Assembly: GCA_016764535.1 (NCBI GenBank)
Contig: JAESRR010000043.1
Span: 4,115 to 13,696 of the forward strand
Reading direction: 5' to 3'
From: Cohaesibacteraceae bacterium
GTDB taxonomy: Bacteria; Pseudomonadota; Alphaproteobacteria; Rhizobiales; Cohaesibacteraceae
Length of the DNA stretch: 9,582 nucleotides
Part shown: one piece after another, positions 6,669-9,582 of the stretch
Layout: each line of letters starts with the position of its first letter
How positions within the stretch are numbered: position 1 is the stretch's first letter
Program-made: the position numbers and the translations under genes
Notes under the pieces: model-generated
Database searches by the model: none
What the model was told of the DNA's origin: nothing
Seen by the model: the letters and a program-made list of their open reading frames with translations, nothing else

Positions 6669-7802
6669 TCAATCTCCAAATGGATCAAAAAACTCTTTCA
6701 CCCGGGTAAAAAAGCCGGAGGATTCGGGATGATTTTCCTCAGACGATTCTTTATCAAATTCTTCAAGCAGCTCCCGCTGACGCTTTGAAAGGTTTCTTGG
6801 CGTCTCTACCTGCACCTGAACATACATATCACCAAACTGATGCGACCGCATGACAGACATACCCTTGCCTTTTAAACGGAATTGTTTTCGTGATTGTGTT
6901 CCCTCGGGAATCCGTACTCTGGTTTTACCACCATCAACAGTGGGGACTTCAAACTGACCACCAAGAGCAGCTGTCGTGAAAGAAATCGGTACATTGCAAT
7001 ATATGTCTGCACCATTGCGCTGAAAAAAATCATGCGATGATATAGACAGGAATATGTACAAATCGCCCGACGGTCCACCACGTGCGCCAGCTTCTCCCTC
7101 GTTGCCAACCCGTATACGTACGCCATCCTCGATACCGGCCGGTATATTTACAGACAGGGTCTTTTCCTGCGAAGTCCGACCGGATCCCCGACATTCAGTA
7201 CAGGGATCACTGATAACTTCACCACGACCCTGGCAAGTCGGACAAACACGCTCGATAGAGAAAAACCCCTGAGAGGATCTCACCTTTCCGTGTCCGGCAC
7301 AGGTTGAACAAGTCATCGGTTTGGTGCCGGGTTTGCTTCCTGCCCCCGAACAGGTATCGCAGGTTACCGAAGTGGGGACTTCAATAGTTGCAGTTTTGCC
7401 AATAAAGGCTTCTTCAAGAGAGATTTCCATATTGTAGCGCAAATCTGCACCACGTTCCCGACCACCGCTACTGCGACGTCCGCCACCGCCCATCATGTCG
7501 CCGAATATATCTTCAAAGACATCAGACATGGAAGAACCAAAATCGGAGCTAAATCCTCCACCGCCACCCATACTACCGTCAAATGCTGCATGTCCATATC
7601 GGTCATATGCAGCACGTTTGTCGTCATTTTTCAGAATTTCGTAGGCTTCGTTTATTTCCTTGAATTGCGATTCAGCATTTGCGTTTCCTGGATTTCGATC
7701 AGGATGATATTTCATGGCCAGTTTACGATAGGCGCCTTTCAGCGTCTTTGCATCTGCACCCCGGTCCACTCCGAGCAATTCATAATAGTCGCTTTTAGCC
7801 AT
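6669..7802 (-). CDS. dnaJ: Chaperone protein DnaJ
   Basis: DnaJ is the Hsp40 cochaperone that delivers unfolded clients to DnaK and stimulates its ATPase. This is a complete 377-residue type I protein. The J domain (about 1-70) holds the essential HPD at 33-35. A Gly/Phe-rich linker follows at about 74-110. Four zinc-binding repeats are intact: CDTCSGAG (148-155), CSTCAGHG (165-172), CPTCQGRG (187-194) and CTECRGSG (201-208). The C-terminal client-binding domains carry the usual LYIFLSI and [10 protein letters not shown] segments, and a Glu/Ser-rich tail ends in a Phe-rich FFDPFGD. The ATG at 7800-7802 has no strong ribosome site upstream. The gene lies 143 bases behind dnaK, with a long hairpin in the gap, so it is probably cotranscribed but at a lower level. 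Confidence 0.98.
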   Translation of the reverse strand: MAKSDYYELLGVDRGADAKTLKGAYRKLAMKYHPDRNPGNANAESQFKEINEAYEILKNDDKRAAYDRYGHAAFDGSMGGGGGFSSDFGSSMSDVFEDIFGDMMGGGGRRSSGGRERGADLRYNMEISLEEAFIGKTATIEVPTSVTCDTCSGAGSKPGTKPMTCSTCAGHGKVRSSQGFFSIERVCPTCQGRGEVISDPCTECRGSGRTSQEKTLSVNIPAGIEDGVRIRVGNEGEAGARGGPSGDLYIFLSISSHDFFQRNGADIYCNVPISFTTAALGGQFEVPTVDGGKTRVRIPEGTQSRKQFRLKGKGMSVMRSHQFGDMYVQVQVETPRNLSKRQRELLEEFDKESSEENHPESSGFFTRVKEFFDPFGD

Positions 7803-7863
7803 GATTCTGATCTGCTTTTCAGATTCTGCCGAACGAGTTTTGGGAACTCAATACGGTAATTCT

Positions 7864-7869
7864 ATTATA
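7864..7869 (-). promoter_or_regulatory. TATAAT box before dnaJ
   Basis: A perfect TATAAT on the minus strand lies just downstream of the dnaK-dnaJ hairpin and 61 bases before the dnaJ ATG. No -35 match stands at 16-18 bases, because that stretch is part of the hairpin. There is no TGn extension either. A secondary dnaJ promoter is possible but weakly supported. Confidence 0.22.
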
Positions 7870-7873
7870 CAAA

Positions 7874-7921
7874 CGGGCTCCCGGGGGTTGATCTGGTTGA
7901 ATCAATCCATCCGGAAGCCCG
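7874..7921 (-). terminator. Long dnaK-dnaJ intergenic hairpin (attenuator or partial terminator)
   Basis: CGGGCT (7874-7879) pairs with AGCCCG (7916-7921), CCGG (7881-7884) with CCGG (7911-7914), and an inner 8-pair arm joins 7885-7892 to 7901-7908 with one G-T pair. There is one mismatch (7880/7915), a 2-base bulge (7909-7910) and an 8-base loop, giving 18 pairs in all. On the minus strand the stem is followed by TTTGTATAATAG, a poor T tract, so readthrough into dnaJ is expected. Similar hairpins between dnaK and dnaJ are known in other bacteria, where they set a DnaK excess or stabilise the dnaK message. Confidence 0.7.
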
Positions 7922-7945
7922 CTAAATAGTCTATCTAATCAAGTG

Positions 7946-9582
7946 TTAACCTGATTTTTTTTCGTCTTCGCGGATCTCTTCAAAATCAGCATCAACAATG
8001 TCATCATCGGCAGCATCAGCTGCGGCATCAGTTTCAGCAGCTGATTGTTCTTCCTGATACATTGCCTCGCCAAGTTTCATAAGAGCATTGGTCACAGCTT
8101 CAGATTTGCCCTTGATATCTTCAATATCATCACCCTCAAGTGCAGTTTTCAATTCTGCAATTGCGGCTTCAATTGTTGACTTATCGGCATCGGATGCCTT
8201 GTCACCATGTTCTGACAAGGATTTCTCGGCTGAGTGAACCAGTGCTTCGCCCTGATTTTTAGCCTCAACAGCATCCCTGCGAATTTTATCTGAATCCGCA
8301 TTGGCCTCGGCATCCTTGACCATCTGCTCGATTTCATCATCTGACAAACCGCCAGACGCCTTGATGCTGATTTTCTGTTCTTTGCCGGTACCTTTGTCAG
8401 TGGCAGACACATTCACAATTCCGTTGGCATCAATGTCAAAAGCAACTTCGATCTGCGGAATACCACGCGGTGCCGGCGGAATGCCTACCAGATCAAACTG
8501 ACCAAGCGCTTTGTTATCGGTCGCCATTTCACGTTCACCCTGGAAAACCCGGATGGTAACAGCATTCTGATTGTCTTCTGCTGTCGAGAAAGTCTGTCCC
8601 TTTTTCGTAGGGATGGTCGTGTTTCTATCGATGAGGCGTGTAAACACACCGCCGAGTGTTTCAATTCCGAGCGACAATGGAGTTACATCAAGCAACAACA
8701 CATCTTTCACATCACCCTGCAAAACACCGGCCTGAATAGCAGCACCCATTGCTACAACTTCATCGGGGTTCACACCCTTATGCGGTTCCTTGCCAAAAAA
8801 TGCTTTCACTGCTGCCTGAACTTTTGGCATACGGGTCATGCCACCGACGAGAACAACTTCATCGATCTCACTGGCTGAAAGCCCGGCATCCTTAAGAGCA
8901 GCTGCGCAGGGTTTGATCGTGCGTTTGATGAAATCATCTACGAGTGATTCAAATTTGGCACGGGTAAGTTTGAGTGCCAGATGTTTTGGACCAGAAGCAT
9001 CTGCCGTAATATACGGAAGATTGATCTCGGTCTGCGAAGCAGAACTCAACTCAATTTTTGCTGTTTCAGCGGCTTCCTTGAGGCGCTGCAAGGCCAACTT
9101 GTCGTTTTTGAGATTAATGCCGCTATCTTTTTTGAACTCGGAAACAAGATAGTCAACAAGACGCATATCAAAATCTTCACCACCAAGGAATGTATCCCCG
9201 TTGGTTGATTTTACTTCAAAAACGCCGTCGCCGATTTCGAGAATGGATACATCGAATGTACCACCGCCCAAATCATAAACTGCAATGGTTTTACCTTCAT
9301 TTTTATCAAGACCATAGGCGAGCGCAGCTGCAGTCGGCTCGTTGATAATACGAAGCACTTCAAGACCGGCAATTTTACCGGCATCCTTGGTTGCCTGACG
9401 CTGTGCATCATTAAAATATGCGGGAACTGTAATAACTGCCTGGGTCACTTCATCACCCAGATAAGCTTCAGCTGTTTCCTTCATTTTTTGAAGGATCATA
9501 GCTGATACCTGTGACGGGGAATGATCCTTGCCGTCTGCTTTTACCCACGCATCACCATTGCCGGCTTTGACAATTTCGTAAG
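7946..9582 (-). CDS. dnaK: Chaperone protein DnaK (Hsp70), N-terminus outside the window
   Basis: DnaK is the ATP-dependent Hsp70 that folds and protects cytosolic proteins with DnaJ and GrpE. The frame stays open to the right edge: 544 codons are present and, by alignment to E. coli DnaK from memory, about 90 N-terminal residues are missing, including the first phosphate loop. An internal ATG at 9499 is not the true start. Visible ATPase motifs, counted from the first visible codon, are [13 protein letters not shown] (52-64), [13 protein letters not shown] (80-92) and the second phosphate loop [13 protein letters not shown] (102-114), followed further on by LVGGMTRMP. The substrate domain has the [14 protein letters not shown] linker region. 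An acidic Ala/Asp-rich tail contains VDADFEEI, the typical DnaK end. The promoter is not in view, so heat-shock control cannot be judged. Confidence 0.99.
   Translation of the reverse strand, partial: YEIVKAGNGDAWVKADGKDHSPSQVSAMILQKMKETAEAYLGDEVTQAVITVPAYFNDAQRQATKDAGKIAGLEVLRIINEPTAAALAYGLDKNEGKTIAVYDLGGGTFDVSILEIGDGVFEVKSTNGDTFLGGEDFDMRLVDYLVSEFKKDSGINLKNDKLALQRLKEAAETAKIELSSASQTEINLPYITADASGPKHLALKLTRAKFESLVDDFIKRTIKPCAAALKDAGLSASEIDEVVLVGGMTRMPKVQAAVKAFFGKEPHKGVNPDEVVAMGAAIQAGVLQGDVKDVLLLDVTPLSLGIETLGGVFTRLIDRNTTIPTKKGQTFSTAEDNQNAVTIRVFQGEREMATDNKALGQFDLVGIPPAPRGIPQIEVAFDIDANGIVNVSATDKGTGKEQKISIKASGGLSDDEIEQMVKDAEANADSDKIRRDAVEAKNQGEALVHSAEKSLSEHGDKASDADKSTIEAAIAELKTALEGDDIEDIKGKSEAVTNALMKLGEAMYQEEQSAAETDAAADAADDDIVDADFEEIREDEKKSG

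Noticed and set aside
7946..9499. dnaK read as starting at an internal ATG at 9499, i.e. an N-terminally truncated gene.
   Set aside because: The same frame continues with clear DnaK sequence (including [11 protein letters not shown]) to the right edge, so the start is simply outside the window.
1101..9582. A mobile, defence or biosynthetic island.
   Set aside because: Every gene is a housekeeping or common-family member in an ordered chromosomal layout. There are no integrase, transposase, repeat-array or att-like signals and no compositional break.

Overview
This is a chromosomal housekeeping segment of an alphaproteobacterium, most likely in or near the Hyphomicrobiales (rhizobia and relatives). 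That placement is an inference from three things: the gene content, a PmtA-type phospholipid N-methyltransferase directly behind dnaJ, and the close fit of the proteins to alphaproteobacterial versions. Base composition is moderate, well below that of soil rhizobia, which would suit a marine or host-associated member. No phage, transposon, CRISPR, rRNA or tRNA gene is visible.

Layout, left to right. Bases 1-90 hold the last 29 codons of a plus-strand type I pantothenate kinase (coaA). An 8-base gap follows, then a convergent minus-strand PfkB-family sugar/nucleoside kinase (99-1100). A 152-base divergent region separates it from a plus-strand CysZ/EI24-like membrane protein (1253-1930). Everything further right is on the minus strand. 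Read in the direction of transcription (right to left) the order is dnaK (5' end outside the window), dnaJ, pmtA-like methyltransferase, NAD(P)H-dependent FMN reductase, DUF1330 protein, GNAT acetyltransferase, dapB, gpmA, nth.

The minus-strand block appears to be several transcription units. A long hairpin (7874-7921) separates dnaK from dnaJ and could lower dnaJ expression relative to dnaK. A -35/-10 pair lies before the FMN reductase and an extended -10 overlaps its stop codon, so the DUF1330-GNAT pair may have its own promoter. GNAT overlaps the end of the DUF1330 gene and is probably translationally coupled to it. dapB and gpmA are 47 bases apart, and gpmA is closed by a textbook GC-rich terminator (2827-2846). 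nth may end at a weaker hairpin shared with the convergent cysZ-like gene.

Functionally the window combines protein folding (DnaK/DnaJ), lipid methylation (PmtA), flavin redox chemistry, lysine/peptidoglycan precursor synthesis (DapB), glycolysis (GpmA), base-excision repair (Nth), coenzyme A synthesis (CoaA) and a nucleoside/sugar kinase. No gap between genes exceeds 174 bases. I found no convincing undescribed system. The points of interest are regulatory structures and a few genes of unassigned function.
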